From NCBI RefSeq assembly GCF_022952855.1, contig NZ_JALJDX010000201.1, forward strand, positions 1-64,000: 64,000 nucleotides of DNA, in the 5' to 3' direction. The DNA comes from Pseudomonas sp. RGM2987. Lineage in GTDB: Bacteria > Pseudomonadota > Gammaproteobacteria > Pseudomonadales > Pseudomonadaceae. Position numbers and translations under genes: made by a program. The notes beneath the pieces are model-generated. The model saw only the letters and a program-made list of their open reading frames with translations, ran no database searches and was not told the origin of the DNA. How positions within the stretch are numbered: position 1 is the stretch's first letter; each line of letters begins with the position of its first letter. Below are positions 51,740 to 61,446 of this stretch, piece after piece.

Positions 51740-52678
51740 TTATTTGGAAGCTTCCACCACGCCGCTCTGGCGGCTCTTGAGGTTCTTCGCCGCCTTGTAT
51801 TGAAGGGCCACCGCCGGAACGCTGGCACTTTTACCGGTTTCGACCCAGCTTCGAATCCGGCTGGCATCGGCGAAATGGGTGTACTTGCCGAAGGCGTCGA
51901 GGATGACCAGCGCCATCGGCCGATTGTTCATTTGGGTCACCAGCACCAGGCAGTGGCCGGCTTCGTTCGTGAAACCGGTCTTGGTCAACTGGATGTCCCA
52001 GTTGGCCTTGTGCACCAGATGGTCGGTGTTGCGAAAGCCCAGGCTGTAGACAGGCTTGCGGAAGGTGACGGTCTTTTCCTTGGTGGTACTCAATTCACTC
52101 AGTAACGGATACTTGCGCGCGGCGATCAGCAGTTTGGTCAAGTCGCGGGCGGTGGAAACGTTGTGGATCGACAGGCCGGTGGGTTCGACGTAATGGGTGC
52201 TGGTCATGCCCAGGGCCTTTGCCTTGGCGTTCATGGCGGCGATGAACGCCGCGTAGCCGCCCGGATAATGATGGGCAAGGCTGGCGGCGGCGCGGTTTTC
52301 CGACGACATCAGGGCGATCAGCAGCACGTCCCGGCGCGACAACTCACTGTTGAGCTTGACCCGGGAAAACACCCCCTTCATCTCCGGGGTGTTGGCAATG
52401 GTCATGGAGATGTATTCGTCGAGGTTCTGCTTGGCGTCCAGCACGATCAAGCCGGTCATCAACTTGGTCACCGACGCGATGGGCACCACCACGTCCGGGT
52501 TGCTCGAATACACCACTTTGTCCGTCTGCAGATCGAGCAGTATTGCGCTCCCCGAGGCGACTTGCAGCTTCGTGGTGTCCCGTGGGGGCGCGATCGTTTC
52601 CTGTGCGGCGACATTCTGCGTGATGAAAGGGCCTGTGAAAGCGAAGAACAGGCTGAGGATCGAAAGACGGATTTTCAC
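51740..52678 (-). CDS. pbpG: D-alanyl-D-alanine endopeptidase (PBP7)
   Basis: A periplasmic low-molecular-weight penicillin-binding protein that cuts peptide cross-links in murein. Active-site motifs: [12 protein letters not shown] (SxxK), [15 protein letters not shown] (SxN), and [12 protein letters not shown] (KTG). The signal peptide is [17 protein letters not shown] onward. I choose the GTG at 52678, which gives 312 aa, the usual size, and a proper signal peptide; an ATG at 52738 would add 20 residues before the signal. Ribosome sites are weak for both. Confidence 0.9.
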   Translation of the reverse strand: MKIRLSILSLFFAFTGPFITQNVAAQETIAPPRDTTKLQVASGSAILLDLQTDKVVYSSNPDVVVPIASVTKLMTGLIVLDAKQNLDEYISMTIANTPEMKGVFSRVKLNSELSRRDVLLIALMSSENRAAASLAHHYPGGYAAFIAAMNAKAKALGMTSTHYVEPTGLSIHNVSTARDLTKLLIAARKYPLLSELSTTKEKTVTFRKPVYSLGFRNTDHLVHKANWDIQLTKTGFTNEAGHCLVLVTQMNNRPMALVILDAFGKYTHFADASRIRSWVETGKSASVPAVALQYKAAKNLKSRQSGVVEASK

Positions 52679-52827
52679 GCGAGTAGACTCGATAGAGTTG
52701 AAGGAGTCGTTGAGCAACGACTTTAAAAACCGTCGCATTTTAGAAGTATGGGCGACAACAGCGCTACACGCCTGCGCGGCGGGAGAGGGTGAATAAATAA
52801 AGTTTAATGCGGGTGTGATGCTGTCTG

Positions 52828-52916
52828 TGGGAGCTGGCTTGCTCGCGAAGGCGCCGGGCCAGTCGACATTTATGTTGACTGGCAGGTCGCGATCGCTAGC
52901 AGGCTTGCTTCCACAG
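52828..52916. repeat. Diverged REPIN-type inverted repeat pair (family B)
   Basis: GTGGGAGCTGGCTTGCTCGC and the decayed reverse arm AGCAGGCTTGCTTCCAC. The centre holds a GTCGACATTTATGTTGAC palindrome. Confidence 0.7.
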
Positions 52917-52931
52917 GGTGGGGGGCGGGTA

Positions 52932-53786
52932 TCAGCTGTGCAGCGTTTCCGCTGCGTACAGCGTGTTTTCCAACAGGCAGGCACGGGTCATCGGGCCTAC
53001 ACCGCCGGGCACCGGAGTGATCCAGCCTGCGCGGGGCAGGGCGGTCTCATAGACCACGTCGCCCACCAGCTTGCCGTCCTCCTGGCGGTTGATGCCCACG
53101 TCGATGACAATCGCGCCTTCCTTGATCCACTCGCCTTTCACCAGGCCGGGTTTGCCGGCAGCCACCACCACCAGGTCCGCTCGACCGACATGGCCGGCCA
53201 GGTCCTTGGTGAAGCGGTGGGTCACGGTGACGGTGCAGCCGGCCAGTAGCAGTTCCATCGCCATCGGGCGGCCGACGATGTTGGACGCGCCCACCACCAC
53301 GGCATCGAGACCATAAAGATCCACGCCAGTGCTTTCCAGCAGCGTCATGATGCCTTTGGGGGTGCAGGGCCGCAGCAAGGGGATGCGTTGGGCTAGGCGG
53401 CCGACGTTATAGGGATGGAAGCCGTCGACGTCTTTGTCCGGGCGGATACGCTCCAGAAGCCTGGAGGCGTCGAGGTGGTCAGGCAGCGGCAGTTGCAGCA
53501 GAACGCCGTCGATGTTCGGGTCGTCGTTCAGGCGATCGATCAGATCGGCCAACGCTTGTTGAGTGGTTTCGGAAGGCAGGTCGTAGGCCTGGGAAAGGAA
53601 GCCGACCTCTTCACAGTCTTTACGCTTGTGCGAGACATAAACCTGAGAGGCAGGATCGCTGCCGACCAGGATCACCGCAAGGCCGGGCGTGCGCAGGCCT
53701 TGCTGGCGGCGCTCGGTGACTCGTTGGGCGATCTGCTGGCGCAGGCTGGCGGCGATCGATTTGCCGTCGATAAGTTGTGCAGTCAT
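52932..53786 (-). CDS. folD: Bifunctional methylenetetrahydrofolate dehydrogenase/cyclohydrolase
   Basis: A 284-aa cytoplasmic enzyme interconverting 5,10-methylene-, methenyl- and formyl-tetrahydrofolate. Signatures: [15 protein letters not shown] (catalytic Lys), [24 protein letters not shown] and [14 protein letters not shown] (NADP loop), and [17 protein letters not shown]. The ATG has an ordinary start. It lies upstream of the tRNA cluster, as in P. aeruginosa. Confidence 0.97.
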   Translation of the reverse strand: MTAQLIDGKSIAASLRQQIAQRVTERRQQGLRTPGLAVILVGSDPASQVYVSHKRKDCEEVGFLSQAYDLPSETTQQALADLIDRLNDDPNIDGVLLQLPLPDHLDASRLLERIRPDKDVDGFHPYNVGRLAQRIPLLRPCTPKGIMTLLESTGVDLYGLDAVVVGASNIVGRPMAMELLLAGCTVTVTHRFTKDLAGHVGRADLVVVAAGKPGLVKGEWIKEGAIVIDVGINRQEDGKLVGDVVYETALPRAGWITPVPGGVGPMTRACLLENTLYAAETLHS

Positions 53787-54067
53787 TGCGCGTGGTTAAC
53801 CATCGAGAGGGGAAAAAAAGAGCACGCATTCTCGCATGCCAGGGCGTGAGGGCAAAGGCGCTTGGTCTGCAAATTCCCCTAACCCCTTTAATTAAATGAA
53901 TTTTTTTTAGAAAAGAGTTGACGACCTATCAGGCCGTCTATAACATTCGTCGCACTTGTCGGGCACAGCCTAGCACTGGTTAAGAAGGTTGAGCGGAGTT
54001 GGTTGTTTCAACTCGGCAAAACTGAAAGCACTTAGTTTGTAATCGTCCAAGAATACAGATTAAAAAG

Positions 54068-54144
54068 GCGCCCGTAGCTCAGCTGGATAGAGCATCCGCC
54101 TTCTAAGCGGATGGTCGCAGGTTCGAGTCCTGCCGGGTGCGCCA
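54068..54144 (+). tRNA. tRNA-Arg (TCT)
   Basis: Acceptor arm GCGCCCG pairs with CGGGTGC (one G-U), discriminator G and encoded CCA. D-arm text AGCTCAGCTGGATAGAGC, anticodon loop CTTCTAA with TCT, T-loop GTTCGAGTCC. The 77-nt length is normal. Confidence 0.96.
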
Positions 54145-54184
54145 ATTAGGCAGCTTTGGCACAAGTAAGGCAACAAGGCAATAT

Positions 54185-54261
54185 GGTGGGCGTAGCTCAG
54201 TTGGTAGAGCACGGGATTGTGACTCCCGTTGTCGTGGGTTCGATCCCCATCGTCCACCCCA
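54185..54261 (+). tRNA. tRNA-His (GTG)
   Basis: Acceptor GTGGGCG pairs with CGTCCAC; a G at 54185 can serve as the G-1 that histidine tRNAs require, opposite the C discriminator. Anticodon GTG in ATTGTGACT, T-loop GGTTCGATCC, encoded CCA. Confidence 0.96.
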
Positions 54262-54270
54262 TATTCTAGA

Positions 54271-54302
54271 AAGGCGCCAGATTTAACGGTCTGGCGCCTT
54301 TG
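54271..54302 (+). terminator. Hairpin between tRNA-His and tRNA-Leu
   Basis: AAGGCGCCAGA pairs with TCTGGCGCCTTT across an 8-nt loop, then GCTTT. It looks like an intrinsic terminator or processing site. Confidence 0.75.
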
Positions 54303-54319
54303 CTTTAAAAGCTTGAAAC

Positions 54320-54404
54320 GCGGATGTGGTGGAATTGGTAGACACACTGGATTTAGGTTCCAGCGCCGCAAGGTGTGAGAGTTCGAGTCTCTCCGTCCGC
54401 ACCA
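54320..54404 (+). tRNA. tRNA-Leu (TAG)
   Basis: 85-nt class II tRNA with a variable arm (CGCCGCAAGGTG region). Acceptor GCGGATG pairs with CGTCCGC, anticodon TAG in GATTTAGGTT, T-loop GTTCGAGTCTC, encoded CCA. Confidence 0.95.
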
Positions 54405-54430
54405 TACAAGTCGCTATTTAAATAGCAGAG

Positions 54431-54465
54431 AACGGCGCAGTACCTGAAAAGGGCTGCGCCGTTTT
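54431..54465 (+). terminator. Intrinsic terminator after tRNA-Leu
   Basis: AACGGCGCAG pairs with CTGCGCCGTT and is followed by TTTGTTT. From here to tig (~360 nt) I see no gene. Confidence 0.88.
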
Positions 54466-54827
54466 TGTTTCCACGGTTTTTTGTGCTTGATCGCCCGTTC
54501 CGTTTGCGGAGGGCGCGCAGCGGTTGGCTCAGGGTAATTGTGTTTCTCGATGATGCGCGGTATGCCGTCTGTCTCCTGAAGGGGCTTGGTGTCCTGCGCT
54601 TGGAGGCTGCGCCTCTTATATATAGAAGCGTTGTCGCAGAGCCTCGGGCTGATCAGCTGTATTTACAAACCGGGCAGGACGGCTTCATTTGCCTTGCCTC
54701 TAAATTCGGCGCTTGTTTCCTGCGTGTTTTCAGTAGGGTGACTTCTTGAGTTTGACCTACTAGAATGCATGCCCTTGATTCTGGGGTCGGAAACGCCCGG
54801 CCAACGTCTGTGCAACGAGGAATATCC

Positions 54828-56138
54828 ATGCAAGTTTCTGTTGAAAATACTTCTGCTCTTGAGCGCCGCATGAGCATCACCGTGCCGGCTGAGCGCATCG
54901 AGACTCAGGTCAACAAGCGTCTGCAGCAGACTGCCCAAAAGGCCAAAATCCCAGGTTTCCGCCCAGGCAAAGTGCCGATGAGCGTGATCCGTCAGCGTTA
55001 CGAAGCTGATGCGCGCCAGGAAGCCGTGGGCGACGTGATCCAGTCTTCGTTCTACGAAGCCGTGGTCGAGCAGAAGCTGAACCCGGCCGGCGCACCGTCC
55101 GTCGAGCCTAAAGTGCTGGAAAAGGGCAAGGACCTGGAATTCGTCGCGACATTCGAAGTGTTCCCTGAGTTCACCGTTGCCGGTTTCGACTCCATCGCCG
55201 TCGAGCGCTTGAGCGCTGACGTGTCGGATGCCGACCTGGACAAGATGCTGGACATCCTGCGCAAGCAGAACACCCGTTTCGAAGTGGCCGATCGCGCTGC
55301 CCAGAACGAAGACCAGCTGAACATCGATTTCGTTGGCAAGGTCGACGGTGAAGTATTTGCCGGTGGTTCCGCCAAGGCTACCCAACTGGTGCTGGGCTCC
55401 GGTCGCATGATTCCAGGCTTCGAAGATGGCCTGGTCGGTGCAAAAGCCGGTGAAGAGCGCGTCCTGAACGTGACCTTCCCCGAGGATTACCAGAACCTGG
55501 ACCTGGCTGGAAAAGCCGCCGAGTTCACCGTGACCGTCAACAGTGTTTCCGAGCCGAAGCTGCCTGAGCTGAACGAAGAGTTCTTTGCCCAGTTCGGTAT
55601 CAAGGAAACCGGTCTGGAAGGTTTCCGCGCCGAAGTTCGCAAGAACATGGAGCGTGAGCTGCGCCAAGCTATCAAGTCCAAGGTCAAGAACCAGGTCATG
55701 GACGGTCTGCTGGCCTCCAACCCGATCGAAGTGCCGAAGGCTCTGCTGGACAACGAAGTGAACCGTCTGCGCGTGCAAGCTGTCCAGCAGTTCGGTGGCA
55801 ATATCAAGCCGGACCAACTGCCTGCCGAGCTGTTCGAAGAACAAGCCAAGCGCCGCGTCGTGCTGGGCCTGATCGTAGCCGAAGTGGTCAAGCAGTTCGA
55901 GCTCAAGCCTGACGAAGCCCGCGTTCGCGAGCTGATCCAGGAAATGGCCTCGGCCTATCAAGAGCCTGAGCAGGTTGTGTCCTGGTACTACAAGAACGAG
56001 CAGCAACTGAACGAAGTCCGTTCGGTTGTGCTGGAAGAACAAGTTGTGGATACTGTTCTGCAGAAAGCTAGCGTGACCGATAAAGCGGTCTCTTACGAAG
56101 AAGCGGTCAAGCCGGTGGAAGCTCCACAAGCCGATTGA
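54828..56138 (+). CDS. tig: Trigger factor
   Basis: Ribosome-bound chaperone with peptidyl-prolyl isomerase activity. The 436-aa protein has the ribosome-binding GFRPGKVP signature ([19 protein letters not shown]) near residue 45, the PPIase domain ([18 protein letters not shown]) at about 150-240, and a C-terminal helical chaperone domain. The ATG at 54828 follows GAGGAA. It is the first gene of the tig-clpP-clpX-lon set. Confidence 0.97.
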   Translation: MQVSVENTSALERRMSITVPAERIETQVNKRLQQTAQKAKIPGFRPGKVPMSVIRQRYEADARQEAVGDVIQSSFYEAVVEQKLNPAGAPSVEPKVLEKGKDLEFVATFEVFPEFTVAGFDSIAVERLSADVSDADLDKMLDILRKQNTRFEVADRAAQNEDQLNIDFVGKVDGEVFAGGSAKATQLVLGSGRMIPGFEDGLVGAKAGEERVLNVTFPEDYQNLDLAGKAAEFTVTVNSVSEPKLPELNEEFFAQFGIKETGLEGFRAEVRKNMERELRQAIKSKVKNQVMDGLLASNPIEVPKALLDNEVNRLRVQAVQQFGGNIKPDQLPAELFEEQAKRRVVLGLIVAEVVKQFELKPDEARVRELIQEMASAYQEPEQVVSWYYKNEQQLNEVRSVVLEEQVVDTVLQKASVTDKAVSYEEAVKPVEAPQAD

Positions 56139-56163
56139 TTGTTCTGCGGTAAGAAATACACAC

Positions 56164-56191
56164 CATAAGCCAGCCTTCGCGCTGGCTTATG
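56164..56191 (+). terminator. Strong hairpin between tig and clpP
   Basis: CATAAGCCAGC pairs perfectly with GCTGGCTTATG across CTTCGC. No T-tract follows, so it may be an attenuator or mRNA-stabilising hairpin rather than a full terminator. Confidence 0.55.
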
Positions 56192-56230
56192 CGTATTCAA
56201 GACATAACTATTTGGGAGTGACTGCGAGAC

Positions 56231-56872
56231 ATGTCCCGCAATTCTTTTTATCAGCAGAGCTCTGACATCCAGGCCGCAGGCGGCCTGGTCCCGATGGTTA
56301 TCGAGCAGTCCGCCCGCGGCGAACGTGCCTATGACATCTACTCGCGTCTGCTCAAGGAACGCGTCATCTTCCTGATCGGCCCCGTTGAAGACTACATGGC
56401 CAACCTGGTTGCGGCGCAACTGCTGTTCCTTGAAGCGGAAAACCCGGACAAGGATATCCATCTGTACATCAACTCACCGGGCGGTTCGGTGACTGCGGGC
56501 ATGTCGATCTACGACACCATGCAGTTCATCAAGCCGGACGTTTCCACCATCTGCATCGGCCAGGCCTGCAGCATGGGCGCGTTCCTGCTCGCCGGTGGCG
56601 CAGCGGGCAAGCGTCACTGCCTGCCTAACTCGCGGATGATGATCCACCAGCCCTTGGGCGGCTTCCAGGGCCAGGCGTCGGACATCGACATCCATGCCAA
56701 GGAAATCCTGCACATCCGTTCGCGCCTGAACTCGCTGCTGGCCCATCACACCGGCCAGAGCCTGGAAACCATTGAGCGTGACACCGAGCGTGACAACTTC
56801 ATGAGCGCCGAGCGTGCAGCCGAATACGGCCTGATCGACTCGGTGATCAACAAGCGTCAAATGCCTGCCTAA
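56231..56872 (+). CDS. clpP: ATP-dependent Clp protease proteolytic subunit
   Basis: Serine protease that forms the two-ring chamber served by ClpX or ClpA. The 213-aa protein carries the Ser of [19 protein letters not shown], the His of [16 protein letters not shown] and an Asp further on in the triad. A short N-terminal propeptide (about residues 1-14) is likely removed. clpX follows 108 nt downstream; the gap contains a GCGGGCTT-GAAA-AAGCCCGC hairpin. Confidence 0.97.
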   Translation: MSRNSFYQQSSDIQAAGGLVPMVIEQSARGERAYDIYSRLLKERVIFLIGPVEDYMANLVAAQLLFLEAENPDKDIHLYINSPGGSVTAGMSIYDTMQFIKPDVSTICIGQACSMGAFLLAGGAAGKRHCLPNSRMMIHQPLGGFQGQASDIDIHAKEILHIRSRLNSLLAHHTGQSLETIERDTERDNFMSAERAAEYGLIDSVINKRQMPA

Positions 56873-56979
56873 GCCGCTCAAAATGCAGGTGGTTGGGATG
56901 ACCGGCCGCCTGCGGGCTTGAAAAAGCCCGCAATTGCCTTCATCTTGTGTTGCAAGCCTATCGGATTTGGATCGATCGA

Positions 56980-58263
56980 ATGACTGACACCCGCAACGGC
57001 GAGGACAACGGCAAACTGCTTTATTGCTCCTTCTGTGGCAAAAGCCAGCATGAAGTACGCAAATTGATTGCCGGCCCCTCGGTCTTCATTTGCGACGAGT
57101 GCGTCGACCTGTGCAATGACATCATCCGCGAGGAGGTGCAGGAAGCCCAGGCCGAAAGCAGCGCGCATAAGTTGCCTTCGCCTAAAGAAATAAGCGGCAT
57201 CCTTGACCAGTATGTAATTGGTCAGGAGCGTGCGAAAAAGGTACTGGCCGTAGCGGTGTACAACCACTACAAACGCCTGAACCAGCGTGACAAAAAGAAT
57301 GACGAAGTCGAACTCGGCAAGAGCAACATCCTGCTGATCGGCCCGACAGGCTCGGGTAAGACCCTGCTTGCCGAAACCCTGGCGCGCTTGCTGAACGTTC
57401 CGTTCACCATCGCCGACGCAACCACGCTGACCGAGGCGGGTTACGTGGGCGAGGACGTCGAGAACATCATTCAGAAGTTGCTGCAGAAGTGCGACTACGA
57501 TGTGGAAAAAGCCCAGATGGGCATCGTCTATATTGACGAAATCGACAAGATTTCCCGCAAGTCCGACAACCCGTCCATCACCCGGGATGTTTCCGGCGAA
57601 GGCGTGCAACAGGCCTTGCTCAAGTTGATCGAAGGCACGGTCGCTTCCGTACCGCCCCAGGGTGGTCGCAAGCATCCGCAGCAGGAATTCCTGCAGGTCG
57701 ACACCCGTAACATCCTGTTCATCTGCGGTGGTGCGTTCTCCGGCCTGGAAAAGGTTATCCAGAACCGTTCCACCCGTGGCGGCATCGGTTTCAATGCCGA
57801 AGTGCGCAGCAAGGAAGAAGGCAAGAAGGTGGGCGAGTCCCTGCGTGAAGTTGAGCCTGACGATCTGGTCAAGTTCGGTCTGATCCCGGAATTCGTCGGT
57901 CGTCTGCCGGTCCTGGCGACGTTGGACGAGTTGGATGAAGCGGCGTTGATGCAGATTCTGACCGAGCCGAAGAATGCTCTGACCAAGCAGTATGCCAAGC
58001 TGTTCGAAATGGAAGGCGTAGACCTGGAATTCCGTTCCGATGCGCTGAAGTCCGTCGCCAAGCGTGCCCTGGAGCGTAAGACCGGTGCCCGTGGGTTGCG
58101 CTCGATTCTCGAAGGCGTACTGCTCGACACGATGTATGAGATTCCCTCGCAGTCGGATGTGAGTAAAGTCGTGATCGATGAAAGCGTTATCGAAGGCAAG
58201 TCCAAGCCATTGTATCTCTATGAAAACAATGAGCCGCCTGCCAAGGCCGCGCCGGACGCCTAA
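56980..58263 (+). CDS. clpX: ATP-dependent Clp protease ATPase subunit ClpX
   Basis: AAA+ unfoldase that feeds ClpP. The 427-aa protein has the N-terminal zinc-binding domain ([19 protein letters not shown]), Walker [16 protein letters not shown], Walker [12 protein letters not shown], and the ClpP-docking IGF-type loop (GIGFNAEVR). The ATG at 56980 (MTDTRNGED) is the standard start. A terminator follows. Confidence 0.97.
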   Translation: MTDTRNGEDNGKLLYCSFCGKSQHEVRKLIAGPSVFICDECVDLCNDIIREEVQEAQAESSAHKLPSPKEISGILDQYVIGQERAKKVLAVAVYNHYKRLNQRDKKNDEVELGKSNILLIGPTGSGKTLLAETLARLLNVPFTIADATTLTEAGYVGEDVENIIQKLLQKCDYDVEKAQMGIVYIDEIDKISRKSDNPSITRDVSGEGVQQALLKLIEGTVASVPPQGGRKHPQQEFLQVDTRNILFICGGAFSGLEKVIQNRSTRGGIGFNAEVRSKEEGKKVGESLREVEPDDLVKFGLIPEFVGRLPVLATLDELDEAALMQILTEPKNALTKQYAKLFEMEGVDLEFRSDALKSVAKRALERKTGARGLRSILEGVLLDTMYEIPSQSDVSKVVIDESVIEGKSKPLYLYENNEPPAKAAPDA

Positions 58264-58285
58264 GCGTCTCGCTGCTGAAATAAAG

Positions 58286-58308
58286 AAGGGGCCTTCGGGC
58301 CCTTTTTC
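58286..58308 (+). terminator. Intrinsic terminator after clpX
   Basis: AAGGGGCC-TTCG-GGCCCTTTTT: an 8-bp stem with a UUCG tetraloop and a T-tract. Confidence 0.93.
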
Positions 58309-58341
58309 TTTTGGTGCTGTTTTTTTAGACGCGTCTTAGCG

Positions 58342-58368
58342 CTTGTTTTTTTTCAAGGCTGCCCCCAT
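58342..58368 (+). promoter_or_regulatory. Candidate heat-shock (sigma-32) promoter of lon
   Basis: CTTGTT, 15 nt, then CCCCATCTT. This resembles the sigma-32 pattern (CTTGAA, 13-17 nt, CCCCAT-T). It ends 60 nt before the lon ATG. The -35 differs from consensus at two positions. Confidence 0.5.
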
Positions 58369-58428
58369 CTTGGTTTCAAGCTTACTTCCATCTGTTTCCG
58401 GCCGAAGGGCCGCCGTAGAGGCGAAATC

Positions 58429-60825
58429 ATGAAGACAACCATCGAATTGCCTCTCCTGCCATTGCGCGATGTCGTTGTGTATCCGCACATGGTTATCCCG
58501 CTGTTCGTGGGGCGCGAGAAGTCTATCGAAGCCCTCGAGGCTGCGATGACGGGTGACAAGCAGATTCTTCTGCTGGCTCAGAGAAACCCTGCCGACGATG
58601 ATCCCGGTGAGGACGCACTCTATCGCGTAGGTACGATTGCAACGGTTCTACAGCTGCTCAAGCTGCCTGACGGCACCGTCAAGGTGCTGGTCGAGGGTGA
58701 GCAGCGCGGTACCGTCGAGCGTTTCAGCGAAGTGGACGGCCATTGCCGCGCCGAAGTGTCGCTGATCGAGGAAGTCGACGCGCCAGAGCGTGAGTCGGAG
58801 GTGTTTGTCCGTAGCCTGCTGTCGCAGTTCGAGCAATACGTGCAACTGGGCAAGAAGGTACCTGCCGAGGTGCTGTCGTCGCTTAACAGCATCGATGAGC
58901 CGGGGAGGCTGGTTGACACGATGGCTGCCCACATGGCCCTCAAGATCGAGCAGAAGCAGGAAATTCTCGAAATCATCGATTTGTCGGCCCGTGTCGAACA
59001 TGTGCTGGCCTTGCTCGATGGCGAAATCGACCTGCTGCAGGTCGAGAAACGCATTCGCGGGCGTGTCAAGAAGCAGATGGAGCGCAGCCAGCGCGAGTAC
59101 TACCTGAATGAGCAGATGAAGGCCATTCAGAAAGAGTTGGGCGATGGCGATGAAGGTCATAACGAAATCGAAGAGCTGAAAAAGCGCATCGATGCCGCCG
59201 GCCTGCCCAAGGATGCATTGGCCAAGGCCCAGGCCGAGCTGAACAAGCTCAAGCAGATGTCACCGATGTCTGCCGAGGCTACCGTGGTGCGGTCCTACAT
59301 CGACTGGCTGGTCCAGGTGCCGTGGAAAGCCCAGAGCAAGGTGCGCCTGGACCTGGCGCGTGCCGAAGACATCCTCGACGCCGACCACTACGGCCTGGAA
59401 GAGGTCAAGGAACGCATCCTTGAATACCTCGCCGTGCAAAAGCGTGTGAAGAAAATTCGTGGCCCGGTACTGTGCCTGGTCGGTCCTCCCGGGGTCGGTA
59501 AAACCTCTCTTGCGGAGTCGATTGCCCACGCCACCAACCGTAAATTTGTGCGCATGGCCCTCGGCGGTGTACGCGACGAGGCGGAAATCCGTGGTCACCG
59601 TCGGACCTACATCGGTTCGATGCCAGGAAGATTGATTCAAAAGATGACAAAGGTTGGCGTGCGCAATCCGCTGTTCCTTTTGGACGAAATCGACAAGATG
59701 GGCAGCGATATGCGCGGCGATCCTGCCTCTGCGTTGCTCGAAGTGCTTGATCCTGAGCAGAATCACAACTTCAACGATCACTACCTTGAGGTCGACTACG
59801 ACCTGTCGGACGTGATGTTCCTCTGCACCTCCAACTCCATGAACATCCCTCCGGCATTGCTGGACCGGATGGAGGTGATTCGTCTGCCTGGCTACACCGA
59901 GGACGAGAAGATCAACATCGCGGTGAAGTACCTTTCGCCCAAGCAGATCCAGGCCAACGGCCTGAAAAAAGGCGAGCTGGAATTTGACGAGGAAGCGATT
60001 CGCGACATCATCCGTTACTACACCCGCGAAGCCGGTGTTCGTGGCCTGGAGCGTCAGATTGCCAAGGTTTGCCGCAAGGCCGTCAAGGAGCATGCGCTGG
60101 AAAAACGCTTCGCGGTGAAGGTCACGGCAGACCTCCTGGAGCACTTCCTGGGCGTGCGCAAGTTCCGCTACGGCCTGGCCGAGCAACAGGACCAGATCGG
60201 CCAGGTGACTGGCCTGGCGTGGACTCAGGTCGGTGGTGAATTGTTGACCATCGAAGCCGCCGTGGTCCCGGGCAAAGGGCAGTTGATCAAGACCGGTTCC
60301 CTGGGTGACGTGATGGTCGAGTCGATCACTGCGGCCCAGACCGTGGTGCGCAGCCGGGCCCGAAGCCTGGGGATTCCCCTGGACTTCCACGAGAAACGCG
60401 ACACGCACATCCACATGCCGGAAGGGGCGACGCCCAAGGACGGCCCGAGTGCCGGCGTGGGCATGTGCACCGCGTTGGTGTCGGCACTGACCGGTATTCC
60501 GGTGCGTGCCGATGTGGCCATGACGGGCGAAATCACCTTGCGCGGCCAGGTATTGGCGATCGGTGGCCTGAAAGAAAAGCTGCTGGCCGCTCATCGTGGT
60601 GGGATCAAGACGGTGATCATTCCCGAAGAGAATGTTCGCGATCTGAAGGAAATTCCTGACAACATCAAGCAGGATCTTCAGATCAAACCGGTTAAATGGA
60701 TTGACGAGGTCCTGCAAATTGCGCTGCAATACGCGCCGGAGCCCTTGCCGGATGTGGCTCCGGAGATAGTCGCGAAGGACGAAAAGCGCGAGTCTGACTC
60801 TAAGGAAAGAATTAGCACGCATTAA
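58429..60825 (+). CDS. lon: ATP-dependent protease Lon
   Basis: AAA+ protease of 798 aa. Order: N-terminal substrate domain (LPLLPLRDVVVYPHMVIPLF), coiled coil, Walker A GPPGVGKTSLAESIA, Walker B PLFLLDEIDKM, sensor regions, and the C-terminal protease domain with catalytic Ser in GPSAGVGMCTAL and Lys in the GGLKEKLLAAHRGG region. The heat-shock-like promoter fits known lon regulation. hupB follows with its own promoter. Confidence 0.97.
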   Translation: MKTTIELPLLPLRDVVVYPHMVIPLFVGREKSIEALEAAMTGDKQILLLAQRNPADDDPGEDALYRVGTIATVLQLLKLPDGTVKVLVEGEQRGTVERFSEVDGHCRAEVSLIEEVDAPERESEVFVRSLLSQFEQYVQLGKKVPAEVLSSLNSIDEPGRLVDTMAAHMALKIEQKQEILEIIDLSARVEHVLALLDGEIDLLQVEKRIRGRVKKQMERSQREYYLNEQMKAIQKELGDGDEGHNEIEELKKRIDAAGLPKDALAKAQAELNKLKQMSPMSAEATVVRSYIDWLVQVPWKAQSKVRLDLARAEDILDADHYGLEEVKERILEYLAVQKRVKKIRGPVLCLVGPPGVGKTSLAESIAHATNRKFVRMALGGVRDEAEIRGHRRTYIGSMPGRLIQKMTKVGVRNPLFLLDEIDKMGSDMRGDPASALLEVLDPEQNHNFNDHYLEVDYDLSDVMFLCTSNSMNIPPALLDRMEVIRLPGYTEDEKINIAVKYLSPKQIQANGLKKGELEFDEEAIRDIIRYYTREAGVRGLERQIAKVCRKAVKEHALEKRFAVKVTADLLEHFLGVRKFRYGLAEQQDQIGQVTGLAWTQVGGELLTIEAAVVPGKGQLIKTGSLGDVMVESITAAQTVVRSRARSLGIPLDFHEKRDTHIHMPEGATPKDGPSAGVGMCTALVSALTGIPVRADVAMTGEITLRGQVLAIGGLKEKLLAAHRGGIKTVIIPEENVRDLKEIPDNIKQDLQIKPVKWIDEVLQIALQYAPEPLPDVAPEIVAKDEKRESDSKERISTH

Positions 60826-60849
60826 TACGCATTTGCCTGGGAGGCTTCC

Positions 60850-60879
60850 TTGACAGTTTTTTAGAGCCCTTGTTATAAA
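60850..60879 (+). promoter_or_regulatory. Sigma-70 promoter of hupB
   Basis: TTGACA (60850) and TATAAA (60874) with an 18-nt spacer; shifting the -10 by one gives 17. An inverted repeat AGAGCC...GGCTCT (60863-60887) straddles the -10 and could be an operator. Confidence 0.75.
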
Positions 60880-60974
60880 GCGGCTCTTAAGTGTCTGTAG
60901 GCCATTCAGCACTCGTTTTAAGCTTTCACCAAAAAAACTTAGAATCATCTCAAATAGATATAAGGGGACTTAGA

Positions 60975-61247
60975 GTGAACAAGTCGGAACTGATTGATGC
61001 TATCGCTGCATCCGCTGATATCCCGAAAGCTGCTGCTGGCCGTGCGCTGGACGCTGTAATCGAATCCGTCACTGGCGCTCTGAAGGCCGGCGACTCCGTG
61101 GTTCTGGTAGGTTTCGGCACTTTCTCCGTGACTGATCGTCCAGCTCGTACCGGTCGCAACCCACAGACCGGCAAGACGCTGCAGATCCCTGCTGCCAAGA
61201 AGCCAGGCTTCAAAGCTGGTAAAGCGCTGAAAGAAGCCGTTAACTAA
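60975..61247 (+). CDS. hupB: Histone-like DNA-binding protein HU-beta
   Basis: A 90-aa HU protein ([59 protein letters not shown]). It has the conserved Pro near residue 63 that kinks DNA. The start is GTG, with AGGGGACTT upstream. HU-beta binds and bends DNA as a nucleoid protein. Confidence 0.97.
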   Translation: MNKSELIDAIAASADIPKAAAGRALDAVIESVTGALKAGDSVVLVGFGTFSVTDRPARTGRNPQTGKTLQIPAAKKPGFKAGKALKEAVN

Positions 61248-61293
61248 GGTTTCGTTGAGTTTATCCGGGTCGGGTCATGCCTGGCCTGGCAGC

Positions 61294-61345
61294 GGAGCGG
61301 TAAAGACGCCGGGGCTTGCAGATTCGAGCCCGGTCCGCTCCGCCA
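61294..61345 (+). other. tRNA-acceptor-like mini structure between hupB and ppiD
   Basis: GGAGCGG (61294) pairs perfectly with CCGCTCC (61335) and is followed by GCCA, as at a tRNA 3' end. Inside, a second stem joins CCGGGGCT with AGCCCGG (one bulge) with TTCGA in its loop. D and anticodon arms are absent, so this is not a functional tRNA by eye. Confidence 0.4.
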
Positions 61346-61351
61346 GTTACG

Positions 61352-61380
61352 AGAAGGCGCATCCTCGGATGCGCCTTTCT
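61352..61380 (+). terminator. Intrinsic terminator before ppiD
   Basis: AGAAGGCGCATCC and GGATGCGCCTTTCT pair across TC; the tail is TTCTATT. Confidence 0.8.
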
Positions 61381-61446
61381 TCTATTCGGATTCTACCCAC
61401 GCTCCACGGTTGCCTAATTTGAAGTTCAACCGTTTCTGGGGGACGC

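Noticed and set aside
59260..60948. 562-codon minus-strand frame opposite lon
   Set aside because: Shadow of lon with no ribosome site or recognisable domains.
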